Part shown: positions 26,022-35,568 of the stretch, piece by piece | Position numbering within the stretch: position 1 is the first letter of the stretch | Layout: every line of letters starts with the position of its first letter | Assembly: GCA_951812785.1 (NCBI GenBank) | Contig: OX638335.1 | Span: 509,630 to 573,629, forward strand | Origin: an uncultured Gammaproteobacteria bacterium | Lineage (GTDB): Bacteria > Pseudomonadota > Gammaproteobacteria > UBA4575 | Length of the DNA: 64,000 nucleotides | Reading direction: 5' to 3' | Program-made: the position numbers and the translations under genes | The notes under the pieces: model-generated | The model's input: the letters and a program-made list of their open reading frames with translations, nothing else | Database searches by the model: none | What the model was told of the DNA's origin: nothing

Positions 26022-27206
26022 TTAGCTGTTTTGATAATGCTCCATTAGAATTTTAGCCACTTCTGGTCTTGCGAACTCCATCGGCAAGTCTTTTCCTGCT
26101 GCTAGCATTTCGCGTACTTTGGTGCCAGAAAGCAATACAAAGTCTTCTTTGCTGTGATCAGGTGCATCTCGCATCATCACGACCTTATCTAGTTTCTTGG
26201 AGTAGGCAGTATGGTCAGCATTAAATATTTCTATTTCTAATGCCCCATCAGGAACTTGGTCATCAAAGATAGTTTGCGCATCAAACGCACCGTAATAATC
26301 CCCAACGCCAGCATGATCGCGACCAATAATGAAGTGAGTGCAACCGCAGTTTTGTCTAAACACTGTGTGAAGAACCGCTTCTCTTGGTCCGGCATAAAGC
26401 ATGTCGAATCCATAGCCAGTAATCATCACAGTGTTAGGTGGGAAATATAATTCGACCATCTTACGTATTGCCGCATCACGTACCGGGGCAGGAATGTCAC
26501 CGGGCTTTAATTGACCTAACAACATGTGGATAAGAACACCATCTGCTTTGGTAGACTCTTGGGCCATTTTGCACAATTCTTCATGAGCGCGGTGCATAGG
26601 GTTCCGTGTTTGGAACGCGATAGTTTTCTTCCAGCCACGCTCTTCAATTTCAGCACGAATTTGAACGGCCGTTTTGAATGTGCCTGGGAATTCGGTTTCA
26701 AAGTAGCTGTAATTCAACACTTCAATTGGCCCAGAAACAACTTGGTTACCCAATGAGGTAAACGTGGCGACACCTGGATGATCTGCATCTGTGGTGGCGT
26801 AGACTTTTTCGGTAATTAAATCTAGCTCGGCTTGGCTGAGTTCTTCTATGTTCTCAACGGTTTGAATGGCAATTACTGGGTTACCATCCACGTTAGGATC
26901 TAATAGTGCAATCCTTTTGTGTCCGCTAATCTTAGAAACGTCTTTACACAAATTTAACACAGGTGTGGGCCAAAAAAGGCCGTTACTTGTATGCATATTA
27001 TTAGCAACAGAAATAGCATCTGCTTTATTCATGTAGCCAGCGAGAGGAGTGAAGTATCCAGCACCAAGCATGATTGCATTTGCAGCGGTTGCGGAATTGA
27101 CAAGTAACTTAGGTAACTTCTCTGCTTCTTTTAGCAATGCAGCGCGTTGCTCGTCACTTTCCACATAAAGTGGGGTAAGTTGTGCACTTCCATGCGGTTT
27201 TATCAT
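26022..27206 (-). CDS. sat: Sulfate adenylyltransferase (homo-oligomeric ATP sulfurylase)
   Basis: The 394-residue enzyme has the PUA-like N-domain and catalytic domain with IAFQTRNPMHRAHEELC near residue 195 (the QxRNPxHxxH active-site motif), MLLGQLKPGDIP near 228 and IIGRDHAGVGDYYG near 295. It interconverts sulfate plus ATP with APS plus pyrophosphate. In sulfur-oxidising bacteria the enzyme of this type runs towards ATP and sulfate after AprAB. Assimilatory use is also possible. No apr or APS kinase gene is nearby, so direction is inferred only. Confidence 0.95.
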   Translation of the reverse strand: MIKPHGSAQLTPLYVESDEQRAALLKEAEKLPKLLVNSATAANAIMLGAGYFTPLAGYMNKADAISVANNMHTSNGLFWPTPVLNLCKDVSKISGHKRIALLDPNVDGNPVIAIQTVENIEELSQAELDLITEKVYATTDADHPGVATFTSLGNQVVSGPIEVLNYSYFETEFPGTFKTAVQIRAEIEERGWKKTIAFQTRNPMHRAHEELCKMAQESTKADGVLIHMLLGQLKPGDIPAPVRDAAIRKMVELYFPPNTVMITGYGFDMLYAGPREAVLHTVFRQNCGCTHFIIGRDHAGVGDYYGAFDAQTIFDDQVPDGALEIEIFNADHTAYSKKLDKVVMMRDAPDHSKEDFVLLSGTKVREMLAAGKDLPMEFARPEVAKILMEHYQNS

Positions 27207-27536
27207 CGCATACTCCTTATGGTTAAATTTATGTCGTTATTATTATTTTTTATCTGTATTTATGGATGAATCGAGTTCATCAACTAATCCTGAGGATAAT
27301 ATCACTAACCCCATAGCACGCAAACTTAGCATGCTTATTTGCTACACTCTGTAGTTAGTTTAGCGGCTTCAATGCCGGCTACTGCACATGCTTCATCGTT
27401 GCTTGGCTTGCTGATGATGTTCAGTAGTTTTGAACGTTCTTAGAAGTCTGGAGCGCTAATTGTTGGTCATCAAAAATGTAACATGCATAGTAACAATACT
27501 TTTGCTAGATTTGGCTATAACCCTCTCACAAAATCT
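27207..27536. other. Intergenic region between sat and msrB
   Basis: About 330 bases without a supportable gene. It should hold the sat promoter next to 27206. A 34-codon minus-strand frame ending LTTECSK near 27333 has a protein-like composition but no start codon and was not recognised. It might be a remnant. Confidence 0.4.
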
Positions 27537-28043
27537 TCAGCTAGCCACAAAGCATAACGCGCTACCATTGTTACACCAACGTTCTCCTCGCGGCAACGGT
27601 CCATCCATAAATAAATGACCATGGTGACCACTACAGCGTGCACATTTGTAACCTCTTTGTGGTGGAATTGCTGATAAATCAGTGTAGGTGAATAAGTGTC
27701 CACGGATATGATCAGTGAAGCTGGGCCAGCCAGTATTGCTCTCGTACTTCATTTCTGATGTAAATAGTTCTAAATCACACCCCCTGCATAAATAAGTGCC
27801 CGCTCTCCATTCTTTGTTTAATGAGCTTGATTGTCGTACTTCAGTTTTTCCTTTCCTTAGTATGTAATATGCATCATTAGATAGTTTTTGTTTCCACTCT
27901 TCATTACTGAGCTTTAGCCTTTGAATGTCGCTGGCTGCTGTATATAATTGCTTGTTCTTGCCAGATAAGATTTGCAGATACACAAACCCCGCAAAGCCGA
28001 ACAAAGCTAATAAGAAATTTCTACGTGATTTAGATATATTCAT
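27537..28043 (-). CDS. msrB: Peptide-methionine (R)-S-oxide reductase, membrane-anchored or exported
   Basis: The 168-residue protein starts with a hydrophobic segment after a twin-arginine-like sequence (SKSRRNFLLALFGFAGFVYL), then the MsrB domain: zinc ligands CRGCD and CARCSGHHGHLF, substrate-site TGWPSF and catalytic cysteine in GERWCNNGSALCF. It repairs oxidised methionine, here probably outside the cytoplasm. It is a stand-alone gene. Confidence 0.9.
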   Translation of the reverse strand: MNISKSRRNFLLALFGFAGFVYLQILSGKNKQLYTAASDIQRLKLSNEEWKQKLSNDAYYILRKGKTEVRQSSSLNKEWRAGTYLCRGCDLELFTSEMKYESNTGWPSFTDHIRGHLFTYTDLSAIPPQRGYKCARCSGHHGHLFMDGPLPRGERWCNNGSALCFVAS

Positions 28044-28156
28044 ATGAGACTAAATTATTAATAGTAATATGCATTAGACCATGTGTAGGTAGTGTAATCT
28101 TACAAGCTAATTAGACTATTATAGTGGCCAATGTTTATGCATAAGCAATTTGTAAT

Positions 28157-28456
28157 ATGACCAATAATTCTGCAGGCGTTAAACAATATTTTCTCAAAAC
28201 CAACAGAATGCTAACCATTAGTTTAGTGGTTATCCTGCTAGTAGTGTCAGCGGTGTTTTGGTACACCAAGTCAGTGACCTTGGAAAATGCTTCATTCTGG
28301 ATAGGTGCGGCTTTCATGCTGTTGGCGGTGCTGTTTTACCAGCTACCCTATGTGAGTTTCTTGCTCACTCGGCACCACTTTGATAATGTTGACCACAACG
28401 GCATAGAGATCTTGGGTTCTGATTGGAAAACCTTCAAACAATGGCTTGAGCCATGA
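28157..28456 (+). CDS. Hypothetical membrane protein (99 aa)
   Basis: It has two transmembrane helices (about residues 18-37 and 46-69) followed by a soluble tail ending SDWKTFKQWLEP. I do not recognise the family. It stands alone and divergent from msrB. Confidence 0.5.
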   Translation: MTNNSAGVKQYFLKTNRMLTISLVVILLVVSAVFWYTKSVTLENASFWIGAAFMLLAVLFYQLPYVSFLLTRHHFDNVDHNGIEILGSDWKTFKQWLEP

Positions 28457-28695
28457 TTGTCAAAAGCAATTAACTAATATTGCCTGGAATCGACAAAGAG
28501 GTCACTGTTATGTTCACTTATAATGTAGATCAATTATGCCAAGGTGGTGCTGGTGATGCTAAACTCCTTGAGTATTAAAGGAATACGTCTAAAATCCCAT
28601 AAACAGTTGATGTAATCGATAATGTGTAAAGCAATTTTTCTCCTTACGCTCTGTCTCCACAGCAGTACTTCTAGATATAGCAGGTCTTAATTATT

Positions 28696-29064
28696 ATGAA
28701 ATCGTTGTTATTAGTTGCACACGGTAGTCGACGTGCTGAATCAAATGCCGAAATTACTGTCGTTGCTAAATCATTGAGTGACAGAGTCCATGGCAATTAC
28801 GCTCAAACTGGCTATGCATTTTTAGAATTGGCGCAACCATCGATAGCAGATGGTATTGACGAATTGGTTAATAACGGTGCTACTGAGATCATTATACTCC
28901 CATATTTTCTGTCAGCAGGGCGCCATGTTCATGAAGATGTGCCTGAAATAGTTAATTTGAAGCAGAAAGAATACAGCGATGTGAAGTTACATATAGCGCC
29001 TTACATAGGTGAGGCTGCAGAAATGATAGATGTTTTAGTGGCTACTTCTGAAGCTGAAAATTGA
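28696..29064 (+). CDS. CbiX/SirB-type chelatase
   Basis: The 122-residue single-domain protein has MKSLLLVAHGSRRAESNAEI at its start (metal-binding His9) and IIILPYFLSAGRHVHEDVP near residues 65-83 (second His pair). Short CbiX-type enzymes insert cobalt or iron into sirohydrochlorin or related tetrapyrroles. No cobalamin or siroheme genes lie beside it, so siroheme synthesis for sulfite or nitrite enzymes is one possibility. Confidence 0.88.
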   Translation: MKSLLLVAHGSRRAESNAEITVVAKSLSDRVHGNYAQTGYAFLELAQPSIADGIDELVNNGATEIIILPYFLSAGRHVHEDVPEIVNLKQKEYSDVKLHIAPYIGEAAEMIDVLVATSEAEN

Positions 29065-29202
29065 TAGGCGCGTTTATTCAATTCTAAAATATTTGTAGTG
29101 TGACATTGCGCGCATGCTACATTTCGGCGTGTAAGTTTTTCAAACGGTGGGATGTTGGTATCTCTTTCGATTAAAGTGCTAACTAAACCGAAAGTCACAA
29201 AT

Positions 29203-29904
29203 TTATTCCAGTAATTCTTTGGCAGTGATCGGGTGGTAAGGTGTTTTGCGAGTTTTATCGTGAGTATGCATGCGGTATTCGACAAAATCGCTGCACTCAT
29301 GGAAATGCATGAATGGATTGCCTGTTATTTGTTCGCTTAGCTGGGATGTCACTTTACTGGCGTAGTTATGGCCAGGGTGGATAACGGTCTCAGGATTGAG
29401 TTCAGTTTTCATCTTTTTCAAGGTGGAAAACATTTGCTCAGGGTCGCCGCCCTGCAAGTCACAACGCCCGCAACCGAAAACGAATAATGTGTCGCCTGTA
29501 ATTATATCGTCATTCAGTAAATAACACGCAGAGCCAGGTGTGTGCCCTGGGGTATGTAGTATAGATATTTCAGTATTGCCTATATTGATATTGTCTCCAC
29601 CGTAATGCAGAGAAGGCGTGCTTAGTATTGCTTTCCAGAAGTTTGCTTCATCTTTTAGTAAATGTAACTGTGGATCTGAATGGTTGAGTATTTCTTCGAC
29701 ACCATTGATGTGGTCATGATGGCTATGAGTAAGTAGCACATCAGTGATTTTTATATCCTTAGATTCGGCATATTGAATAATTTTTGAGACATCCCATGCA
29801 GGATCAACAACAGCAGCTTGATTGGCGCTGAGGTCAGTAATTAGATAGACAAAATTTTCCATCGGTCCTAATTCCATAGCGGTGATTTCATATGTCTTAT
29901 TCAC
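29203..29904 (-). CDS. MBL-fold hydrolase (glyoxalase II-like)
   Basis: The 233-residue protein carries the binuclear metal motif THSHHDHING near residues 59-68, HTPGHTPGSACYLL near 118-131, GDTLFVFGCGRCDL near 136-149 and VIHPGHNY near 172-179. These place it with hydroxyacylglutathione hydrolases and persulfide dioxygenase-like proteins. Its C-terminal substrate domain (EYRMHTHDKTRKT) is short. The exact thioester or sulfur substrate is uncertain. Confidence 0.85.
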   Translation of the reverse strand: MNKTYEITAMELGPMENFVYLITDLSANQAAVVDPAWDVSKIIQYAESKDIKITDVLLTHSHHDHINGVEEILNHSDPQLHLLKDEANFWKAILSTPSLHYGGDNINIGNTEISILHTPGHTPGSACYLLNDDIITGDTLFVFGCGRCDLQGGDPEQMFSTLKKMKTELNPETVIHPGHNYASKVTSQLSEQITGNPFMHFHECSDFVEYRMHTHDKTRKTPYHPITAKELLE

Positions 29905-29971
29905 TGTGATGCTCCAAAATGTCTATGCATAAAATGCATAACGTTGTATATATAATGTAAAAGATAGTTGT

Positions 29972-30526
29972 GTGAAATACAAAGAAATGGTTGACGCAAA
30001 TAATAATGAAGCTTGTTTGGCGGATTATATTGATTTCGATTTGAGAATTTTGTCGGTGGGCTTGAATCCTTCGATTCCATCGGCGCAGGTAGGATTTTAT
30101 TTTGCTAATCCTCGCAATCGTTTTTGGAAAGCATTTAATCAAGCGAGAATAATCGATACTGAAATCATACCAACTGAAGATATGCATCAACAGTTATTGA
30201 AGAAATATTCTATTGGTTTTACAGATGTGGCAAAGCGTGCAAGTGCGATGGGGAATGAATTACGTGCCGCAGATTTTAGAAAGGATGCACCTAAACTTCG
30301 GGAAAAAATAGAATGCTACAGACCTGATTTAGTGTGGTTTCATGGGAAGGTGGCGATGCATAAATTTATGCATTATGCATACGGCATGAAGCAAGACTGG
30401 CAATGGGGATTTAACAGTATTGATGTTATAAACTCTAAGGTATTTATTAGTCCAAATCCTAGCCCGGCAAATGCTGCATATAGTCTTGAAGTGCTGGTAG
30501 ATTATTATAAACAGTTACGAGTTTGA
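29972..30526 (+). CDS. mug: Uracil/mismatch DNA glycosylase of the Mug/TDG type
   Basis: The 184-residue protein (GTG start at 29972, or ATG 29987) has LSVGLNPSIPSAQVGFYFAN near residues 28-47, matching the GxNP active-site strand, and FISPNPSPANAAYS near 158-171, matching the NPS intercalation loop. Enzymes of this family remove uracil or other damaged pyrimidines from G:U/T pairs. It is divergent from the MBL gene with a 67-base gap. Confidence 0.82.
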   Translation: MKYKEMVDANNNEACLADYIDFDLRILSVGLNPSIPSAQVGFYFANPRNRFWKAFNQARIIDTEIIPTEDMHQQLLKKYSIGFTDVAKRASAMGNELRAADFRKDAPKLREKIECYRPDLVWFHGKVAMHKFMHYAYGMKQDWQWGFNSIDVINSKVFISPNPSPANAAYSLEVLVDYYKQLRV

Positions 30527-30587
30527 TGAGCCTTCACGTTATATTGCTATCAAATTCATTCAGAAGTCTGTTTGTGAAAAAGGTTGT

Positions 30588-30953
30588 ATGCACTTGAAAA
30601 TTTTTTTCCAAGGTATGTTTATTATAATGATATTATTATCGTTATATCTTTCGCTGTCATCTGCGCCTAACGCAGTGCCAGCAGGGTGGAACGATAAGAT
30701 AATACATTGTTTTAGTTATTTTCTTTTCATAATGATGCTCGATTTCTCATGGAAATCGAGTGACCAATTACTAATTAAATCGGTATTAGTATTGGTTTAT
30801 GGTGGATTGATTGAATGTATGCAAAACTTTATTCCAGGTCGGGAAATGTTATTTGCGGATATAGTTGCAAACGCAACAGGTGTGTTGTTATTTATAGCTT
30901 GTGTGCCCTATTTAAAGCGTCTTAATGCTTACCAAATTTTAAAACTTATATAA
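30588..30953 (+). CDS. VanZ-family membrane protein
   Basis: The 121-residue protein has four short hydrophobic segments with the VanZ pattern: NDKIIHCFSYFLF near residues 35-47 and GLIECMQNFIPGREMLFADI near 74-93, then ANATG. Family members are widespread and of unclear function; none of the vancomycin-resistance context is present. It precedes dsbB by 23 bases. Confidence 0.85.
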   Translation: MHLKIFFQGMFIIMILLSLYLSLSSAPNAVPAGWNDKIIHCFSYFLFIMMLDFSWKSSDQLLIKSVLVLVYGGLIECMQNFIPGREMLFADIVANATGVLLFIACVPYLKRLNAYQILKLI

Positions 30954-30976
30954 TTCAATAAAAGAGAGCAAATAAT

Positions 30977-31471
30977 ATGTATCGAATATTAAACTTGTCG
31001 ATTGTAGGCATAGTGATTGCCTCTATGTTATTTGCGTTCTATTACTTGGAAGCTGTTTTGTCTTTGGAGCCATGTCCTTTATGTATAGTAGATAGAGCTA
31101 TTCTGGTTGTAATTGCTACGCTATGTCTTATTGCTTTTATCCATAACTCAAATGGCGTAATGCGTTGGATCTACACCAGTGTGGCTAGCCTATTTGCCCT
31201 AATCGGAGTGGCAGTGGCGGCGCGTCATATATGGCTGCAAGGGTTGCCACCTGAGCAAGTCCCTGAGTGTGGGTCAGATTTAACCTATATGTTGGATGTA
31301 TTTCCACTTGGAGATGTAATAAAACGCATATTGACCCGGTCAGGTGAATGTGCAGAAGTGAGTTGGAAGTTTTTGGGAATGACAATTCCTCAGCAAACCT
31401 TGTTATTATTTATAGTGTTGATAATTCTCATCGTCGTGGCTCATGTGCAATCTAAAAGCGCCAAGATTTAA
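30977..31471 (+). CDS. dsbB: Disulfide bond formation protein DsbB
   Basis: The 164-residue inner-membrane protein has four helices, the CPLC pair in the first periplasmic loop (residues 33-36) and the second redox pair in the larger loop (PECGSDL and SGECAEVSW). It reoxidises DsbA and passes electrons to quinone. The DsbA partner is not in the window. Confidence 0.92.
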   Translation: MYRILNLSIVGIVIASMLFAFYYLEAVLSLEPCPLCIVDRAILVVIATLCLIAFIHNSNGVMRWIYTSVASLFALIGVAVAARHIWLQGLPPEQVPECGSDLTYMLDVFPLGDVIKRILTRSGECAEVSWKFLGMTIPQQTLLLFIVLIILIVVAHVQSKSAKI

Positions 31472-31513
31472 CTAAAGCTCGAATAAAACTTAGCGTTAAA
31501 ATTCAATAGTCGA

Positions 31514-31519
31514 TATAAT
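31514..31519 (+). promoter_or_regulatory. Candidate -10 box for metX
   Basis: A perfect TATAAT lies 40 bases before the metX start. The -35 candidate (TTAGCG about 18 bases upstream) is weak. An 8-bp inverted repeat (CGTTAAAA and TTTTAACG) surrounds the -10 and start region and could be an operator or a hairpin in the leader. Confidence 0.4.
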
Positions 31520-31558
31520 TTAACCTTAGTTTTAACGTGTTTTAAGACAGATTCAAAT

Positions 31559-32722
31559 ATGAGTACCAGTACATTGGAAGTAAAGCAAACTCATCCGCGT
31601 GCAACAGAAGCAACTAAATTTGTTACTTTAAGAGGCGATTATGCTACTGGCGATTTTGTCATGCATCGTGGTGGTGTGCTTAAAGAGGTGGTTGTTGCTT
31701 ATGAGTCTTGGGGAAAGTTATCAGATAATCACGACAACGTAGTCTTAGTGTTTGGTGGCTTATCTTCATCAGCGCATGCGTGTTCTTCAGAATTAGACCC
31801 TAGTAATGGCTGGTGGGAGTACATGATTGGTCCTGATAAACCCATTGACACCAATAAATACTATGTGGTGTGTGTGAACACGTTGGGCAGTTGCTTTGGT
31901 TCTACTAGCCCGTCGTCTATTAACCCTGAAACAGGTCAAGTTTACGGTTTGGATTTTCCCGATTTAAGTATTGAGGATATTGCCAAGTCTGCACATCATG
32001 CTTTACTAGACTTGGGCATAGACCATGTGCACACCGTGGTTGGTAGCTCTATGGGAGGCATGTCCGCACTGGCTTATGCGCTGATGTATCCACAAGAATT
32101 AGATCACTTGGTTTCTATCTCTGCGGCTACTCGCGCATTACCATTTACTATTGCAGTACGTTCTTTGCAACGTGAAATTATTCGATGTGATCCTGCGTTC
32201 AAAAATGGTTTGTATCCATCTGATGAAAAACCTACAAGCGGGATGGTGTTGGCGCGCAAGCTAGGCCTCATGTCCTATCGTGCAGCAGAAGAGTGGCACC
32301 AGCGATTTAACCGTGCACGTGTGAGTGCCGACCGTAAATCAGAAGATCGTTTTGGCATTGAGTTTGAAGTTGAATCTTACCTGGATTATAACGCGCACAA
32401 ATTTGTAAAAACATTTGACGCTAATAGTTATTTATATTTATCTAGAGTGATGGATTTATTTGACGTCGCTGATCATGGTGGTTCTGTGAATGCAGGATTA
32501 GCTATGATTCAAACTAAAAGCGCGTTAATCATAGGTGTAGAAACCGATATTTTATTCCCAGTGCATCAGCAACAAGAAATAGCCGATGGTATTAGAAAAA
32601 CAGGAAGTCCTGTTGAATTTGTGCAGCTTAATTCAATTAACGGGCATGATTCATTTTTGGTTGATGAGGAGCACTTCGCGCCTGTAATGCGAAAGTTCTT
32701 CGAACAAAACAGTAATGCATAA
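31559..32722 (+). CDS. metX: Homoserine O-acyltransferase MetX (alpha/beta hydrolase type)
   Basis: The 387-residue protein has the MetX fold: FGGLSSSAHACSS near residues 63-75, the nucleophile elbow VVGSSMGGMSAL near 160-171 and the catalytic His in NGHDSFLVDEEHF near 361-373. It activates homoserine for methionine synthesis. The wording LGSCFGSTSPSS near 116-127 differs from the GTTGP form of acetyltransferases and suggests a succinyl-using member, but acyl specificity is not proven by this. Confidence 0.9.
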   Translation: MSTSTLEVKQTHPRATEATKFVTLRGDYATGDFVMHRGGVLKEVVVAYESWGKLSDNHDNVVLVFGGLSSSAHACSSELDPSNGWWEYMIGPDKPIDTNKYYVVCVNTLGSCFGSTSPSSINPETGQVYGLDFPDLSIEDIAKSAHHALLDLGIDHVHTVVGSSMGGMSALAYALMYPQELDHLVSISAATRALPFTIAVRSLQREIIRCDPAFKNGLYPSDEKPTSGMVLARKLGLMSYRAAEEWHQRFNRARVSADRKSEDRFGIEFEVESYLDYNAHKFVKTFDANSYLYLSRVMDLFDVADHGGSVNAGLAMIQTKSALIIGVETDILFPVHQQQEIADGIRKTGSPVEFVQLNSINGHDSFLVDEEHFAPVMRKFFEQNSNA

Positions 32723-32763
32723 AAAAGTCGACATTATAAAAACAATGCCGACTTTAATTTTTT
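32721..32763. terminator. Bidirectional terminator between metX and gltA
   Basis: The 12-base arms AAAGTCGACATT (32724-32735) and AATGCCGACTTT (32744-32755) pair with one mismatch on the plus strand (G-U on the minus). A T run follows on the plus side and an A run precedes it, giving U-tracts in both directions. It suits the convergent metX and gltA genes. Confidence 0.85.
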
Positions 32764-32774
32764 GCTAGCCGAGA

Positions 32775-34088
32775 TTAGCGTTTGTTGATATCAAGGTAAT
32801 CTCTTTCTGTGTAGCCCGTATAAAGCTGGCGAGGTCGACCGATCCTAGCCTCAGGATCACTCATCATTTCCATCCAATGTGTTAACCATCCTACGGTGCG
32901 TGATAATGCAAAAATGACGGTAAACATACTGACAGGGATACCAATCGCTTGGAAAATTATGCCCGAATAGAAATCTACATTTGGATATAGCTTTCGCTTA
33001 ATGAAGTATTTATCTTCAAGCGCGATTTTTTCAAGATCCATAGCAATTTTAAGTAAAGGCTTATTCGGATTATCATCACCTAATTCATCAAGTAAGTCGT
33101 GACAGATTTGACGAATAATCTTAGCGCGTGGATCGTAATTTTTATAAACGCGATGGCCAAATCCCATCAAACGGAAACGATCATCTTTATCTTTAGCGCG
33201 TGCAATATAGTGAGATAAATCTTTACCCGATGCCACGATCTCCTTAAGCATGACAATCACTGCTTCGTTTGCGCCACCATGAGCCGGTCCCCAAAGAGAA
33301 CCAATGCCGGCTGATAACGCTGCAAATGGACTGGCTTCCGAGCTGCCTGTTAAACGCACTGTAGACGTTGATGCGTTCTGTTCATGATCTGCATGCAAGA
33401 TGAGAATTAAATCCATTGCTCGAACTATCGTCGGAGTCGGTTTACGTAAACGGCCTGGCATGCTGTAAAGCATATGCAAGAAGTCAGCCGTGTAATCCAG
33501 ATCAAGATTTGGATAGTTGAATGGTTGGCCAAGTGCAAACTTGTAACACCAGCTAGCTATGGTTGGCATTTTTGCAATAAGTCGATGTGCTGCGAGCTCT
33601 CTAGAGACAGGGTCATGGACATCAACTTCTTCGTGGTAGAACGCGGCAAGAGCACCTACTGAGGCAACCATCATTGCCATTGGGTGTGCATCGTGACGGA
33701 ATCCCAAAAAGAAGCGTCTCATTTTTTCATCAAGCAGCTTATGTTCTTTAATTGAATTAGTGTAAGACAATAATTGTGTTGTTTTAGGTAGCTCTCCGTA
33801 AAGCAATAGATAGCAAACTTCATCGTAAGTACTGTTGCCAGCTAATTGCTCAATAGGATAGCCACGATAAGATAATCGTCCTTCACCGCCATCAATAAAT
33901 GTGATTTTACTGTCACAACTGGCCGTTGACATGAATCCTGGATCAAAAGTAAAATAACCAAGTTCTTTATAAAGCGATCTAATATCAATAGTGCCTGGGC
34001 CGTCTGTTCCTTTTAGAACTGGCAACTTGATTTGTTTGCCGGTGGTATTGTCAGTGATTGTGACGGTTTTGTTTGATTGACTAGACAT
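32775..34088 (-). CDS. gltA: Citrate synthase
   Basis: This 437-residue hexameric-type (type I) enzyme has an N-terminal beta domain ([29 protein letters not shown]) and catalytic residues in [14 protein letters not shown] and [14 protein letters not shown] plus the later [16 protein letters not shown]. It condenses oxaloacetate and acetyl-CoA. It is transcribed alone. Confidence 0.97.
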   Translation of the reverse strand: MSSQSNKTVTITDNTTGKQIKLPVLKGTDGPGTIDIRSLYKELGYFTFDPGFMSTASCDSKITFIDGGEGRLSYRGYPIEQLAGNSTYDEVCYLLLYGELPKTTQLLSYTNSIKEHKLLDEKMRRFFLGFRHDAHPMAMMVASVGALAAFYHEEVDVHDPVSRELAAHRLIAKMPTIASWCYKFALGQPFNYPNLDLDYTADFLHMLYSMPGRLRKPTPTIVRAMDLILILHADHEQNASTSTVRLTGSSEASPFAALSAGIGSLWGPAHGGANEAVIVMLKEIVASGKDLSHYIARAKDKDDRFRLMGFGHRVYKNYDPRAKIIRQICHDLLDELGDDNPNKPLLKIAMDLEKIALEDKYFIKRKLYPNVDFYSGIIFQAIGIPVSMFTVIFALSRTVGWLTHWMEMMSDPEARIGRPRQLYTGYTERDYLDINKR

Positions 34089-34361
34089 GTTTAGTCCTCC
34101 TGGATTCTAGTTCGGCGTCCGTTGATTGAAGAGCGCACTGATATGTGGCCTGTAGAGAATTTTTTAATAGCAGACAGTACATTATAAATCTAATTAATTA
34201 GGTGGTATAACTTATTGATATTTTGAAAATTAGCCTTTCGGAAATCAACAATGAGCGATAATATCTTCTGGCGCTCTTATATTTGCCGAGCTATTTTACA
34301 TGAGTCGGGAGCATAGAGGATATCTAAATCAATCAATGGTATTTCAACACACATTTATTAT

Positions 34362-34892
34362 TTAACCCAGCTTAAAGCGGCTACAGATAAATGTCGCTAT
34401 CTCCTTAGGTTCATTGATATCTAAGCAAACTACTTGTTGCGGTGCTAGGCATGATTTGTCTGTGGCTAACGCAATTATATTAGCGTCTTCATAGCACATT
34501 AATGGATGGCCCAGACTGGGGCGATGTAATTCTATTTTTGGCAAAGGTGATTTTTTGAAGCCCTCAACCAAAATCAGATCAATATTTTTATGGTCAATTT
34601 GTTCAATCAGGTCAGACAACGATAGTTCTGGCTGATTCTCATTCAATTCCGACACTAAAGCCCAACGGCGTGATGAAGAAATTAACATCTGTGCTGCGCC
34701 TGCATGACGCAGCTTGTAACTGTCTTTTTCTTTGTGGTCGACATCAAAGTTGTGGTGAGCATGTTTAACCACCGCAAGGCGAATACCTTTAGCACTAAGA
34801 ATTGGGATCAATTTGGTTAATAAAGTGGTTTTGCCTGTGCCACTAAATGCACAGAAGCCAACTAACGGGGTAGGGCAGTTTTGTAGGTCCAT
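34362..34892 (-). CDS. mobB: Molybdopterin-guanine dinucleotide biosynthesis adaptor MobB
   Basis: The 176-residue P-loop protein has GFCAFSGTGKTTLLTKLIP near residues 12-30, VVKHAHHNFDVDHKEKDSY near 41-59 and LILVEGFKKSPLPKIE near 106-121. MobB is thought to supply GTP to MobA. It lies six bases after mobA. Together they indicate bis-MGD molybdoenzymes in this organism. Confidence 0.92.
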   Translation of the reverse strand: MDLQNCPTPLVGFCAFSGTGKTTLLTKLIPILSAKGIRLAVVKHAHHNFDVDHKEKDSYKLRHAGAAQMLISSSRRWALVSELNENQPELSLSDLIEQIDHKNIDLILVEGFKKSPLPKIELHRPSLGHPLMCYEDANIIALATDKSCLAPQQVVCLDINEPKEIATFICSRFKLG

Positions 34893-34898
34893 GGTAAA

Positions 34899-35489
34899 TT
34901 AAAGTAATTGGCTGGCAGATTTCAAGTCTTCAGGAGTATTAATATTGGTAAACATATCTGCTGTTGAAGAAAAATTAGCTTTAGCAAATTGGTGTTTATC
35001 ATACCATCGGTCAATCTTACGTTCGCCAGCAGTTAAATATTCGTTTAGGTCTTCTAACAGATCACGGTGGATGAGTGCATACACCGGTTGCAGTCGGCTT
35101 CCATTGAAGGCTACGCTTATCTGGCTGTTCGCATCAGCGGCTGATTGCATAAGAATATCAACATAATTTTCCGGGAGTAGTGGGCCGTCACAAGGAACAG
35201 TAGCGATATATTCAGTTTGGCAATGTCTTAGTCCGCTTGCCATGCCGGCAAGCGGACCTTGAAAATCATCAATATCATCGCTAATCACATCATAACCGTA
35301 CTCTTTATAAGCACTGATGTTACGATTAGCGTTAATTAATATGGAATCTACTTGCGGGCTTAATGCATTAATAATATAGGAAATCATCGGTCGTCCTTCT
35401 AGTGTGACCAGGCCCTTGTCTGTTCCACCCATGCGCCGAGCTAATCCACCAGCGAGAATTAAACCAGTAATATTATTGTGCGTTTTCAT
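34899..35489 (-). CDS. mobA: Molybdenum cofactor guanylyltransferase MobA
   Basis: The 196-residue protein has the intact signature ITGLILAGGLARRMGGTDKG near residues 7-26, GPLAGMASGL near 79-88 and TVPCDGPLLP near 97-106. It links GMP to molybdopterin to make MGD. A second, divergent MobA-like protein at 1492-2268 belongs to the lipid locus instead. Confidence 0.94.
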   Translation of the reverse strand: MKTHNNITGLILAGGLARRMGGTDKGLVTLEGRPMISYIINALSPQVDSILINANRNISAYKEYGYDVISDDIDDFQGPLAGMASGLRHCQTEYIATVPCDGPLLPENYVDILMQSAADANSQISVAFNGSRLQPVYALIHRDLLEDLNEYLTAGERKIDRWYDKHQFAKANFSSTADMFTNINTPEDLKSASQLL

Positions 35490-35568
35490 GTTGGACTAGT
35501 CCACTTCAAGGTAAAATACATGGCAATCGGATTATAAAGGTTTCACACCTAACCAGGAGCATAAATAC

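Noticed and set aside
28510-28578. 22-codon frame starting ATG 28510
   Set aside because: Too short, no ribosome site and no recognisable family.
29897-30190. 97-codon minus-strand frame over the Mug-type gene
   Set aside because: It is antisense to a conserved glycosylase and has no recognisable domain.
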